A program made the position numbers and the translations under genes. 64,000 bases of DNA from Symbiodinium natans (taxonomy: Eukaryota > Sar > Dinophyceae > Suessiales > Symbiodiniaceae), in contig CAJNDS010002344.1 in the NCBI GenBank assembly GCA_905221605.1, forward strand, positions 401,383 to 465,382. Reading direction: 5' to 3'. The notes under the pieces were generated by a model. The model did not search any database. It was given only the letters and a program-made list of their open reading frames with translations, and was not told the DNA's origin. Position 1 is the stretch's first letter; each line of letters begins with the position of its first letter. Positions 13,135-25,500 of the stretch are shown piece by piece.

Positions 13135-14665
13135 CTAAGACTGTGGGCACACGACCTTTCGAAACCCTGTGCCGGGCCACGGATTTCTTTGCCTGCAGAG
13201 AGCGATACAAAAAGAAGAAGCCGCCTGCCTGGGGAGGGCTGGGTCCTATAACTTTAGCTGGTATGAGAACATGAGAACCCTTAGATGTGTACCCTATCCA
13301 CTAAGACCCCAAAACCCTAAACCCGCAAAACCCCTAAACCCTAAACCCTAAACCCTAAACCCTAAACCCTAAACCCTAAACCCCTAAACCCCTAAACCCC
13401 TAAACCCCTAAACCCCTAAACCCCTAAACCCTAAACCCTAAACTTTAGGGTTTTAGGGCCAAAGGATCTGACAGATCTCGGCCCTTGTTGCACCCCGCGT
13501 GCTGCAGTTCGGGAGGAGTGGAAATGGTGGAGACCCCAATTCCCCGCCGCTGAGCAGCATGTTTAAAGGGATCCTAATCGGAACCCCCAAACAGGGAGCC
13601 GCAAGAAGACAGTAGGAAGACAGAGGGAATACAAGGACCCCGGTAGGTACGTTCCTAATATTATAATAAAAAAATCCCTTCAATAGTATACGTAGTAGGA
13701 ATGTGATTACAGGGAATATCAGGACCCTGATAGGTATATTCCTACTGTTTATCCCTTTTTAATGTTTTGATGTTTTCTTCAAGCCCTCAACCCTAAACAT
13801 TCGGGCGAATCAGCAGACACGACAATCAGGCTCCTCGGAGCTTCCTTCGGTTTCCGTAAACCCTAAACCCAAAATCCTAAACCCTAAGCCCTAAACCCTA
13901 AAACCCTGATCCCAAAAAATCACGTAAAGCCCTCAACCCCTAAAATCTTCAACCCTAGACCCTAGAGCTAGAACCTAAAACCCGTCTAGACCCTGTGGAA
14001 GCCTTGGGTTGGACCTCAACCCCTACGTAAAGCCTTAACCTTGATGCTCACGAAACGTGTAGGTTTTAGGAGGTTGCCCTAGTGGTGCAGTTCGTGTGGG
14101 GCCATGGTCCGCCGGCCCCCGCAGCCGGCATCGCGTGCCAGGCGGTCTTCAGGGGTTTAGGGTTTCGGGTTAGGGTTTAGGGCCATGTACCCCTAAACCC
14201 TAAACCCTATAAACCCTAAACCCTAAACACTATAAACGGTGCACACTCTACGGGTGTGGTCTCGGGGTCTCTCAGGTAGCTGAAAGGGTGCCCAGGGTGG
14301 GGTTTCAAGGCGGATGCAAGAAAGTCTACAGTCAAACTTGCACCCTAAACCCCTACTGGATCTAGTACACCCTATAGACCTTAAACTCTAAACTGCTTAC
14401 CCTAGTGGATTCATGGTTTGTTCATGGCTATGGCGGGACCCGGGATTCAATTGACAATTAGGGTTTAGGGTTTCGGGTTTCGGGTCGATGCCCCATAACT
14501 GTTGTTTGCGGCTTCACGTAGGTCACGTGTCCTGGAAAATCGAGGATGGCAGATTAACCTAGTAGCTGAATGAGTACCCTTTACACTTTTTTCGGGTACT
14601 AAACCCTAAACCCTAAACCCTAAACCCTAAACCCTAAACCCTAAACCCTAAACCCTAAACCCCAT

Positions 14666-15947
14666 ATCGAACTGAAGGTGTCCACCTTTTGGGGGGCGGT
14701 TATGAAGGCAGCGGCTCTGGGAAGCCTGTTTGCCTTGGGATCCTGAAGCAGAGCTGACAGGGATCAGCCGCGGGCCCCGGAAACTTCGGATCCCTTCTCA
14801 AGAACATGGCTTCGGGTGATTTTGGGGTCTGGGGGATTTGGGTTTAGGGTTTAGGGTTTAGGGTTTGGGTTTAGGGTTTAGGATTTGGGGTTTGGGAGGG
14901 TTTAGGGACTTCGAACATACGCCTCCCCTCCCCTGTTCACTCGTGGTAGGTGCTGAGTAAAGGCAACCTGCTCTGCCACTACGTTGGGGAAGCTGCTTTC
15001 TGGAAACGTTGTCGGCGATGTTTACAGCAATAGATTGCGGACAGGCATATTGAAAGTACTTGTATATCTATATATATATATATATATATGACCATCTATA
15101 TATATATATATATATTTTTGTTTATTTATTTTATTCATTTATTATTTACATATATATATATACATTAATATAGATACATATTCATATGTTTATCTGTATA
15201 TGTGTATATTTCTTCCTATCGATAGGTTGTATATAAATTTTGAGGAGACAAAGTGCATGGTGGATGGGTCTATTGAGTACCCAGACCCCTGGAAAATCCA
15301 AAAAGTAGATCCCCACCGCTGCAAGGGTTCCTAAGAATGACCCAACAGTCGTCTAGGGTACTATTTTGGGGGCTCTACTTTTTTTGATCCTTCCTTGGGG
15401 GACCAAATGAAGCCCCAAAATTGGGGCCATTTTCCCTATACTACTATAATGCCTGTGAAGGCATATGAACCCTAAACCCTAAACCCTAAACCCTCTTAGG
15501 GTTTATTTCGTCCCCAGGGGTCTGGCTATGCGTTTCATTTTTCTGTTAAAACTTGGAGGCAGCGCTGCTCCCGCCAGCCCTGGCGTCTGGTTGCGCCTCG
15601 GCTCTTGGGGTCCTAAACCCTAAACCCTAAGCCCTATATCCTAAACCCTAAACCCTAAACCCTAAACCCTAAACCCCAAACAACCCTAAACCCTAAACCC
15701 TGACTTCAAGCTCGCATTCTGGGACCTCTTGGTAATGGCCCACAAGCGCATCTCATTCGGGGTAAGGGGCTAGCGTGCATTCTTTTCTGGCGAAGGCAAG
15801 GCTTGGGTTTAGGGCTTTGATGCAACTAAGGAAGAAGCACAGGATGCGGAGAACAAGCTTAAGAGTTCCTGGGTTTAGGGTTTAGGGTTTAGGGTTTAGG
15901 GTTTAGGGTTTAGGGAGCTTCGGCGGATGCTGGTACGTAATGTTTAG
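14666..15947 (+). CDS. Unidentified gene, candidate exons only
   Basis: Open, non-repetitive segments in one direction: 14666-14743 (reads KVSTFWGAVMKAAALG), 15702-15761 (exactly 20 codons, ending before GTAAGG; FKLAFWDLLVMAHKRISFG), 15831-about 15866 (EEAQDAENKLKS, after CTAAG) and 15915-15947 (ELRRMLVRNV then TAG). The introns between them are telomeric patches. I do not recognise the product and did not join the exons in frame. The 5' end is unknown. Confidence 0.4.
15392..15521 (+). mobile_element. IE-1 element with telomeric patch
   Basis: Left end TTGGGGGACCAAATGAAGCC, right end GGTTTATTTCGTCCCCAGG, with a core ACTACTATAAT...AAGGCATATGAACC. A CCCTAAA patch sits in the right half. It lies between candidate exons of the 14.7-15.9 kb gene. 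Confidence 0.8.
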
Positions 15948-16488
15948 ACGCGCTTTGCGTGTAGTGCGCGAGAATGGGGTCCGAAACCCTGAGCATCCTA
16001 CACACGCAAGACCCACAGCACCATTCCCTAGGCGCATGCGGTCGGTACAGCAAGGGTTCTCTGGAAGGATCCTTCCAGCAAGACAAACCCTAAACCCTAA
16101 ACCCCTATAAACCCTAAACCCTAAACCCTAAACTGCAAGACTCAGGCAGGCCGGGCCACGCCGGCAAAATGAACACAAACATTTTGTGTGCCTCTCAAGC
16201 TCACGAATGCACGCAGGAGATGTCAAGGGAGCGGCATGCGCGTGTGTGTGTGTGTATGTATGTATGTATATATATATGTCTATATATATATATATGTACA
16301 TACAAGCCACATGTACCATGCATTATGCATGCACACAGGCCGCAGGTATATACCTTTGGATATTCGTATGCTCGTATCAATCCATCCATATCTACCTACC
16401 AGTCAGAATTATTCACAAGCAACGCGCAACAAAAACTCACGAACCAGGCTTGTCGCCCTGAGCCTACCTCTGTCCATCGCAGCCAAGC

Positions 16489-19400
16489 ATGTGCGAAGAT
16501 TGCAGCGAGTGCGGCTTGCAGGAGATAGTTGCTACAGAAGTTGCCTGCCGGCATTTGGAGGAGGCAGTGGCAGAGCTTCATGCGCGACTTCATGACCAGA
16601 GCCAGGAGGAGGCTCTGAAGCTCCTGCAGCAGCACGTGGCAGCTGCGCGGGCGGAGCGCGAGCAGGCGGCTGCAGAGTTCCCACCGGCACAGCGGGCGCG
16701 CTGTCGAGCTCAGGCACTTCTGCAGCAGAACAGCAAGGAGCTTGATCAGATTCAGGCAAGCATCGCGCAGGAGGAGAAGGACACGCTGGGTATTCGCCGA
16801 AGCTTGGAGAAGTTGCACGATCAGATCCAAGCAAAGCAGAGACACAAGGCTCCAGCATTATCATGCTGCTGATTTTTTCTTGAAGATTTTTGAATTTAGG
16901 GTTTAGTAGGGTTTGGGGTTTAATCGATGTTGAGACGAATCGTGCTTACGATGCCGCGACACAGTGATCGACCTAAGGAGAGATTGAGAAGCGCCGGGAG
17001 GGCATGGACTTGTTCCGGAAGGAGGAGGTTCTGCTCCTGCAAGAGATGGAGTCTCGGACTTTTCCCCCCAGGGGTTTGCAGGGTTGAGGGTTTAGGGTTT
17101 AGGGTGTTCAGGGTTCCCCAAATGAAGGACGCCCATGTTAAGGGACACCATGTAACTGCCCCAAAAGTGTAGGATTCTCCATTGAAGGGCCCCCATGTTA
17201 AGGGACACCATGTTAACTGCCCCAAGATCTTCCTTTTCGGTATCGACCTTGCATGCCGGGCTACCCCAGGAGTCATGTCGACAGAGGACGGATGCCGAGC
17301 ATGCGGAACAGGCGCCCGGTTTAGGGTTTAGGGTTTAGGGTTTAGGGCCCGGTTGCAAGGGCAGGGGATCTGGGGGGGATGCGTGCTGTAAACTCTACAC
17401 CCACCCTGGGCTCATTCATGGGTTCCCTACTACCCCCGTAGGTTTTCCCCCGGTACTGAAAGCTCTATCGGGATAATTAAGCCTAGCTACGGCTATTTAC
17501 GGGGGGAACCTGGGGGGGTAGTAAGAGGGGAGTAGTAGGGAAAACCATGACTCATCCAGCGTGTGTACAAGGGATTCGAGCCTCCATCCGGAGCCCGGAC
17601 CGTATTGTGTGTTGTGGATATTTACCTGGGACCCTCTTTGCCTACAGTTTTAGGGGTCATACCTACTACATAGGGGGTACTTGCTACTTATCCGTAGGAA
17701 GAGCTGCATCAGGCCTTCTCTGAGCATAGTCATTGAAATTATTTGGTGCTGCACGGGTGAGCCTTTCCAAGTGTGACCCCTATACGGAAACAAAATTCGA
17801 GCCCTAAAAGGGTTTATGGTTCGTACACCTTGTAGTAGAGGGTAGACGGCCCCAATTTTGGAGTTCATCTGGTCCCCAGGGCACTCAGAACCCTCAACCC
17901 TCAACCCTCAACCCTAAACCCTAAACCCTAAACCCTAAACGCGAGAACCCTCCTCTACCAGGAGACGGTGGCGCAGCAAGTGGCCGATGAGCGCACCAAG
18001 CGCATGGAGCTGAAGGGTGCGTGCCGGCACAAGATCAGCCAAGTGGACTCTCGGCCAGGTTTCTCTTGTTCCTTAAGGGGGTTTAGGGTTTAGGGTTTAG
18101 GGTTTAGGACCCTGCAAGGGTCTTGGGGTTCATGTATCCCTTATGAGGGATGAGAGTTGTGCAGGGTAGGCGATCCGAATGTTCGGATACATTGGTCCCC
18201 GAGGTAGGGCAGCTACAGTTTGCTTTCTGATTTCCCCTCACTGAGTTTTAGCACAGAAAGGCGTCCATGCTAGCTCCATGAAAGCATAACCCTGTAAAGG
18301 ATCCTGCGACCCCTCGAGCAAAACCCCCCCTAAACCTGCAAGCCTCCAAACTCTACTGCGCTCCCCTAAAATCCTCAACCCCAGATTCCCAAAACCCCTA
18401 AAACCCTAAGCCACGAAACCCTAAATCCTGAACACTAAACCCGAAACCCTACAGCCGAATTCCAAAACCCTAAACCCCTAATTTACTGCTGAGAGTCCCC
18501 TAAGATCCTGCAGGCCAAAACCCTAAACCCCTGAACCCCTCTAGTTTGATGGCTGAGAGGAGGAACCCAACCCTAAGCCCTTCTATTTAATGGCTGAGAG
18601 TTCAGGAGGAACCCTAAACCCTAAACCCTAAACCCTACACCCTACACCCTAAACCCTAAACCCTAAACCCTAAACCCTAATTTAAAACTGACAGCCCAGG
18701 AAGAGGCCGTGGCCAAGCTCCAGGGGCTCGCTGACTCCCGCGAGGCGGAGATCGCCAGGCTGCGCGAGGCAGGGGTTTAGGGGTTAGGGTTTAGGGTTTA
18801 GGGTTTTAGGGTTTAGGGTTTAGGGTTCAGGGTTTTGGGGTTTAGGGTTTGCGGATTTGCGGCGGGTTTGCGGACAAGGGGTTATAAAGGATCTATGGGG
18901 ATTTAGTGCTTTCGGGTTTGCAGAGTTTAGGGCGAAGCCCTGTAAACCCAAAAGCCTCAACCCTGAACCCGAAACCCCAAACCCTAAACCCGAAACTCAA
19001 CACCAGGAGGTTCAACAGCAGGAGAACGCCACGGCCGCCGTCCTGGCAGAGCTTGCTCAGAGCAAGGCGCGGCTGGTGTCGTCTGGGATGCAGAGTACAG
19101 GGATCTGTCCGCCTACACTAGACCCTACCCAACGGAACCCTAAGAAGGGCTTAGGGTTTAGGGTTAAACTAAGCGTGTAGGAGTCAGGATTTGAGGGCCC
19201 AAATAGCCCGACTTTGTTTGACGTCTCACTGCCATAAACCTACACAAATGAGTTCTTAAGGTAGGATTTGCCCACTCCTTACCTGTTGTTCTTCCGCTGG
19301 CGCCTTTGCAAGTTTCTCATCAGCTCATGTTATCGCCCTAATAGCAGCTATACAACGCCGAACAAGTCAATAGGCTTAGGGTTACAAGCCTTTACTTGCC

Positions 19401-22400
19401 AAGCTAAGCCTTCTGGTTCTTAGTAGGGAATGAGGGAAATACAAAGGTACCTTATATCCCCCTGTACGTACGCTTTTTAAAGGGACTATGTAGGGTACCT
19501 CCCTCTTCCCCTGCGAAGAACCAGCAAGTGCGTTCCCTGATCAGTCAATCGCGTTAACCAGGAGGATGCCCAACAAGCAGCCGCAGAAGCGGCGGACGCC
19601 CTGCAAGAGAAGCAGCTCATCCACGTGGAGCGCACGGAGGCGCGAAGGTTTTACATGCCCAGGGCACCAGATGAAGGAATCATAACATTGGGGTCATATA
19701 CCCTGTACTACGAAAAAGCCGATTAAGGTATATGAACCCTAAACCCTTTTAGGGCTCCTGTCGTCCCCGAGGAATGCTCAACAGATCCTAAGCGAACCGT
19801 AAGAACCCCTGCTCAGACGTTTCGGGAGCTTTAAGAAGTCATGGACCTGAAATAAGGCCAGGTGTTTCCTTGCTCATAGCTGGGTAAAACCCACCTAAGG
19901 AATAAGCAATTGATTTTTTACATATGATCCCAACCATGGACCATGAACTAGTTTCGAGCAGGTAGGAGGCTCCTGGGCCTGGCCTGGATTTTGACTTCTC
20001 CTGATTGGTACAGACTGCGGGGCCCCCCCTCTTTGGAACCCTAAACTGCCCTAAACCCTAGAGCCCTGAGCCCTCGACCCTCCTCCTAACTATGCCCTTG
20101 ACCTCGAACTTGTCTTAACAAGCCCGAAACCGGCAGGGTTTAGGGTTTAGGGTTTAAAGTTTAGGGTTTAGAGTTTAGGGTTTAGGGTTTCTTTTTTTGG
20201 GTTCAGGGCCATCCCAGGTCCAGCAGCGGCATGGGGAGCTCCTGGCGCACCTCGCCGACTCCAAGCAACAGCTCGAGGCGAAGACGAAGGACCTCGGGAG
20301 CTCCCCCCCAGATCGAGCTTCGGATATGGGGGGGGGGGGGTTAGGGTTTAGGGTTTAGGGTTTAGGGTTTAGGGTTTAGGGTTTAGGGTTTAGGGTTTAG
20401 GGTTTAGGGTTTAGGGTTTAGGGTTTAGGGCCGTTTAGGGTTTAGGGTTTAGGTTTAGGCTTCCGAAATAGAAGGGTTTAGGGTTTAGGGCTTGGGGTTT
20501 AGGGTTTAGGGTTATAGAAACCCACATGGTAAGATTCCCTTATAGTATTGGGGTCCTAATTTCGGAAACACCCATACGGTGCAGTCGTGAACGGATCGCT
20601 CCAACCCGTAACTGCATACATGGTCACTTCTCTATATTGTGGCCCTTTTTCGAGAGGTTGCGATTCTAAGGCGGCCCCCTAGGAGAAAGGGACCCCAAAA
20701 AGGGACCATCCATTTGAGAGCTGCATCTATATATATATATATATATGGGCGTCCGCCTATTGCGGTTCCCCTTATTTGTTTATAGGTTGCATAAATGTAT
20801 ATATTTTAAACCCTAAACCATCGTCATAACCACGGCAACAAGTCGATGATGATGTAGGCACCCCAAACCTATAGGGTTAAGTTTGACAGGTTTAGGGCTT
20901 AAGATTGAGGCATTTAAACGTAAGCCCGCAATGAAACCTAAACCCTAACCGTTCAACCCGATAGAGTTAAGGTTAAGCGGTTAGGGTTTCAGATTTAGGT
21001 ATTTTTAAGCTTTAAACCTAAACCCATAGAGATTTAACCTTAAGGGTTTAAAGTTCGGGCATTTAGACCTTAACCCTGATTCGTTTAGGGTCAGAACCCT
21101 AAAGCCCGATAGGGCTCTACAAGGAACAAAGGTTTTGACCCTAAAGGGTGCTGAAGGTATACATGCCCAGACCTTAGGTCTTCTTGAACCATTGAACCCT
21201 ACAAGGTTTAAAGGCTTAGGGTTAAAGGGTTGGGCATTACCAATACAATAGAACCTTAAAGCCCTATAGGGCTTCGGGCTTAAATCCCTAAACCTTAAAT
21301 CCCATAGGGTTATGCCTACGTTTGTAGGGCTTTCGTCCCGGTGACGCGAGAATACTGTGAGCAAACGTCCTTTCACTACTTCCTGGGATTCAAAATATAC
21401 ACAAACCATATCGTCATATGATAGAATTCAGGTTTTGCTTATCGGGGGATGGTTGCTTGGGATATCTTAGCCTAGGCAAAGTTTTTAGGATAGAGGCTTT
21501 GTTTTGCTTATTGGGGCGTGATGGGGTTACCCTCATTGTCTTATAGTTTATTTACATGGATATAAATCAAACCCGGAACCCTAGTTATAACCGCAGCAAA
21601 AAGTTATAACCTTGTCATATACATACATCCGCAGAGCTCGTCAAATCCGGTCATGATGTAGGCGCCCCAACCCTATAGGGTTAAGGTTGACAGGTTCAGG
21701 GTTTAAGATTGAGGCATGTAAACCTAAGCCGGCAATTCAACCTCAACCCGAACCTTGAAACCCTATAGAGTTAAGGTTTAAGGGGTTAGGATTTAGGATT
21801 TAGGTATTTAAAACGAAAACTCAAAGAGTTTCCACCTTAAGGGTTTAAAGTTCGGGCATTTAGACCTTAACCCTGATTCGTTTAGGGTCAGAACCCTAAA
21901 GCCCGATAGGGCTCTACAAGGAACAAAGGTTTTAACCCTAAAGGGTGCTGAAGGTATACATCGAACCATTGAACCCTATAGGGTTCAAAGGTTTAGGGTT
22001 ATTAGGGTTTAAGGTTTGGGCATTAATTACCTATACAATAGAACCACCCTATAGCGCTTGAGGCTTATATCCCTAAACCTTAAATCCCATAGGGTTATGC
22101 CTACGTTTGTAGGGCTGTCGTCCCGGTGACGCGCGAATACTGTGAGCAAATGTCCTTCAAAATAGAAACAAAAAGGATAATTCAAGTTTTGCTTATCGGG
22201 GGATGGTTGTTTGAGATATCTTAGGTAAGGTAGAGTTTTCCGGCTGGGTTTTGTTTTGCTTATTGGGGCGTGATGGGGTTACCGTCATTGTCTTATAGGT
22301 TTATTTACATGCATATAAATCAAACCCTGAACGCTAGTTATAACCGCAGCAAAAAGTTATAACCTTGTCATACACATATATCCTACTTGCTGGGATTCAA

Positions 22401-24926
22401 CATGTAAGCAAACTAAATCGTTAAATGATGGAATTCAGGTTTTGCTTATCGGGGGATGGTTGCTTGAGATATCTTAGCTAAGGTAAAGTCTTTGGGACAG
22501 ATGTTTTGTTTCGCTTATTGGGGTGTGATGGGCTTCCCCTTATTCTTATGGGTTTACATAAGTGTATAAAAATCAAACCCCAACCCATAGTTATAAGCAC
22601 AGCAATAAGTTATAACCTTGTCATATAGATATTTCCGCAGAGCTCGTCAAATCCGATCATGATGTAGGCACCCCAACCCTACAGGTTTAAGGTTGACAGG
22701 TTTAGGGTTTAAGATTGAAGCATTTTAACCTAAGCCGGCAATTCAACCTAAACCCTAACCTTTAAACCCTATAGAGTTAGGGTTTAAGGAGTTAGGGTTT
22801 AAGGCGCAATCCCATATAGTATACATACACTTATGAGCAGAATGACACGGGGGACACTGCTTGCGATTCAGAATATTCGGAGCAGAAAAGACACAGGGGA
22901 CACTGCGTGCGAATCAGGCTTTTTAGGAGCAGAAAAGATGCGGACGAGGTACCTCGACAGGAGCACCATTAAACCATTAAACCATTAAACCATTAAACCA
23001 TTGAACCATTAAACCATTAAACCAATGGTTTCCCCCTTATGAGAATCCCCTAAACTATTAAACCATTGAACCATTAAACCAGTAAACCATTAAACCATTA
23101 AACCATTAAACCATTAAACCATTAAACCATTAAACCATTAAACCATTAAACCAATGGTTGCCCCCCCATGAAAATGGTTGAATGGTTAAGGGGATTCTCA
23201 TATGGGGGAAGCCAATGGTTTCATGGTTTAATGGTTTAATGGTTGAGGGGATTTTCATAAGGGGGAAACCATTGGTTTAATGGTTTAATGGTTTAATAGT
23301 TTAATGATTTAATGGTTTAGGGGGTTTTTCATAAGGGGGAAACCATTGGTTTAATGGTTTAATGGTTTCATGGTTTAATGGTTTAATGGTTTTGGGGATT
23401 TTCATAAAAGGGAAACCATTGGTTTACTGGTTTAATGGTTTAATGGTTTAATGGTTTAACGGTTTAATGGTTTAATGGTTTTAGGGATTTTCGTATGGGG
23501 AAACCATTGGTTGAATGGTTAAATGGTTTAAACTGTTTAAGGGAATGTGCAAAAAACACAGGGGAACCGCTATAGGCGGTGACCCATATATATATATACA
23601 TATACATATATACATATATACATATATACATGTATACAGATATACAGATATACATATGTACATATATACATATATACATGTGTATATATATATATATACT
23701 ATCATATTACATCATATGTTATGTATCATATATCATATATCATATGTCACCAAGTGATCCTTTTAGTTGACCAGGAGGAGGCGGAATCCTTGGCAGCTTG
23801 GCGCTTGAGGCCGAGGGCTCTTGGGCTTGTAGACTTCCGCACTCAAGACTCCTCAAATCCCGAACCCCTAAGGTTTAGGGTTTAGGGTTTAGGGTTTAGG
23901 GTTTAGGGTTTAGGGTTTAGGGTTTAGGGTTTAGGGTTTAGGGTTTAGGGTTTAGGGTACCCTAAACCCCCAAACCCTTGACCTCTATTCCCTCAACTTC
24001 CTAAACCCCAAGCTCAGATGTAGAGATCCGATGTGGCTTGGGTAGGTGCTTGCTGGGGTCGTTTGGGGTCTTGGAGCCTTCCAGTATCGCTAAACCCTAA
24101 ACCTCTAAACCATGAACCCTAAACCCCTAAACCCTAAACCCTAACCCCCCACCCCCAACCTCCAAACCCGCTAAACAGGGTGTCTGCAGTAGTCCGTTCG
24201 GTTCAGCATGCACCTCACCGGGCCCAAATGCCCTCAATTCCGTGGTCTTAGCCCCCCGAAAAATCTGCAGGTTTTGAGTTCCTGACATCACGGATCATGG
24301 GGCATGTAGACCCTCTGGGTGTAAGAACTAACACGAACAAACTGCTGGATACATGTTCAGGGTGATAGCCTTGGACGGCAGGTACATCAACAACCTGGAC
24401 GCCAAGATCGAGGCGCGGCGCCAGCGGAAGAGCATGCTCCTTGGGGACCACCTATGAACTTCGAAAATTTGGGCCATATACCCTATCTACTATAATTCCC
24501 ATTAAGGTACATGAACCATATATCTATACTACTATAATTCCCATTAAGGTACATGAACCACATACCCTATACTACTATAATTGCCATTAAGGTACATGAA
24601 CCATAGACCCTATACTACTATATGTCCCATTTAGGTACATGAACCCTAAAATTTGGGCTATATACCCTTTACTACTTTCGTCCACATTGAAGGATATGAA
24701 CCATAAACCATTTTAGGGCTCATGTTCGTCCTTAAGGCTCGCAGCAGCGACAACGGCGCCTAGGAGGCCCCCAGTGCCGGCGACCCTGGAGCCAGCGACG
24801 CCGGCCCCAGCGACCCCGGCGCCAGGGACCCTGAAGCCAGCGACCCTGGAGCCAGTTACCCTGAAGCCAGTGACCCTGGAGCCAGTGACCCTGGAGCCAG
24901 TGACCCTGAAGCCACAACAGCCATAA
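16489..24926 (+). CDS. Coiled-coil protein with proline-rich TLEPV tail, many small exons
   Basis: Exon 1, 16489-16840, encodes a Cys-rich start (MCEDCSECG) and a long Glu/Gln/Ala heptad-like helix. Further likely exons: 16978-about 17060, 17270-about 17317, 17962-18058, 18700-18768, 19007-about 19090, 19562-19647, 20218-about 20300, 23775-23809, 24361-24435 and 24737-24926. Most encode short helical pieces such as EEAVAKLQGLADSREAEI. Seven of them follow CAG and open with GAG, GAA or GTC, so the gene looks built from interchangeable helical modules. The last exon is a repeat of TLEPV and TLKPV and ends at TAA 24924-24926. The join 24435 to 24737 is in frame; exons between 17060 and 24360 are not all proved. 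Likely structural; no catalytic domain is visible. Confidence 0.65.
17623..17698. mobile_element. Partial ACCTGGGACCC-family element
   Basis: The left end TTTACCTGGGACCCTCTTTG and core match complete copies at 2818 and 40263, but the right terminal CCAGGT is missing. It lies in an intron of the coiled-coil gene. A degraded IE-1 element follows at about 17790-17881. Confidence 0.7.
19648..19771 (+). mobile_element. IE-1 element between coiled-coil exons
   Basis: Core AACATTGGGGTCATATACCC and right end GTCGTCCCCGAG before GAATGC match the IE-1 family. The left end is diverged (GGGCACCAGATGAAGG). The downstream exon is unclear, so the joined frame is not established. Confidence 0.65.
20800..22810. 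repeat. Imperfect tandem repeats, about 250-1000 bp spacing, inside a giant intron
   Basis: The marker ATGATGTAGGC...CCCCAA recurs near 20849, 21652 and 22662. GCTTATCGGGGGATGG recurs near 21437, 22193 and 22446. Spacing is irregular, so copies are partly deleted. The units are AT-richer than the flanks and rich in CCTATAGGGTT palindromes. No convincing ORF is conserved between copies. It lies between coiled-coil exons at 20300 and 23775. Confidence 0.8.
22965..23530. repeat. Inverted array of CCATTAAA / TTTAATGG octamers
   Basis: The left half (22965-23160) is CCATTAAA, the right half (23190-23530) TTTAATGG, with a hinge at about 23160-23190. In the right half a subunit of about 60-70 nt (AACCATTGG, TTTAATGG copies, then GGGGATTTTCATAAGGGG) repeats. 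A single strand could form a hairpin of several hundred bases. Confidence 0.92.
23585..23750. repeat. AT-rich (ATATAC)n microsatellite
   Basis: ATATATAC/ATACATAT repeats followed by ATCATAT repeats, immediately left of coiled-coil exon 23775. ORFs across it (YIYI-type) are artefacts. Confidence 0.93.
24436..24736 (+). mobile_element. Tandemly expanded IE-1 introner, coiled-coil gene
   Basis: Donor GCTCCTTGGGGACC and acceptor CGTCCTTAAG|GCT give a GCT duplication. Inside, the core CTACTATAATTCCCATTAAGG...CATGAACCAT is repeated about five times, giving 301 nt against about 115 nt for a simple copy. Excision keeps frame (KSM|LAAATTAP). Confidence 0.85.
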
Positions 24927-25399
24927 CATTCTGATGTCGGGACCTCCTCTACCACCGCAGTGTTTTGTTTGAATGCAAGCTGTTGACATCGAAGGCAGGC
25001 CAGGCTTTTGGTGTTTGAGGCCTTAATCCTTTTAACATATGGGTATAGAACATGAACCTGCAACAGACGCCTAAACCTGAAACCCTCGAAATGTAGGGAC
25101 TTTCAGAAGATTGATTTTGTTTGGAGGTACTGCCCGAGATCAGAAGTCATGTGCGAAGAATTGGTGCCTGCACCGTGCAGCGAAACTGCAAGCCAAACGG
25201 GCTGTCTCCCTTCATGACGGTGCGGGTAAAGTAGCAGTCGCCCCTAGAGCAAGTACTTGAGGGTTTAGGGTTTAGGGTTCATCCTACAAGGCCTAAAGCC
25301 TTCCAGCAACATCTAAAGGCCTAGATTTCAGGGTTTAGGGTTTGTTTCGGGTGTTGTTGGGCCTTTCCAACACTTTTGGACAACAAGTGAGTTGGCACT

Positions 25400-25500
25400 A
25401 GGGATGTTCCCCCTTGTAGTAACAGTCCTCAATAGGGATTAGAACAGGAGCCCTATTACCCTAAACCCTAAGGACTGATAGTTTCTGGGGGAACATCTCA
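25400..25500. mobile_element. MITE-like element (GGGATGTTCCCCC ends) with 9-bp duplication
   Basis: Ends GGGATGTTCCCCC / GGGGGAACATCTC. Flanks AGTTGGCAC at 25390-25398 and 25501-25509 are identical, suggesting a 9-bp target duplication. Related copies are 38071-38174, 52943-53041 and a partial at about 46480-46578. Confidence 0.8.

Noticed and set aside
21005-21409. 134-aa minus-strand ORF in the tandem repeat region
   Set aside because: Not preserved in the other repeat copies; dominated by CCTATAGGGTT motifs.
22965-23530. CRISPR array
   Set aside because: No unique spacers of uniform length; simple octamer repeats in a eukaryotic context.
23464-23770. YIYIYI ORFs
   Set aside because: AT-rich microsatellite next to an intron end.
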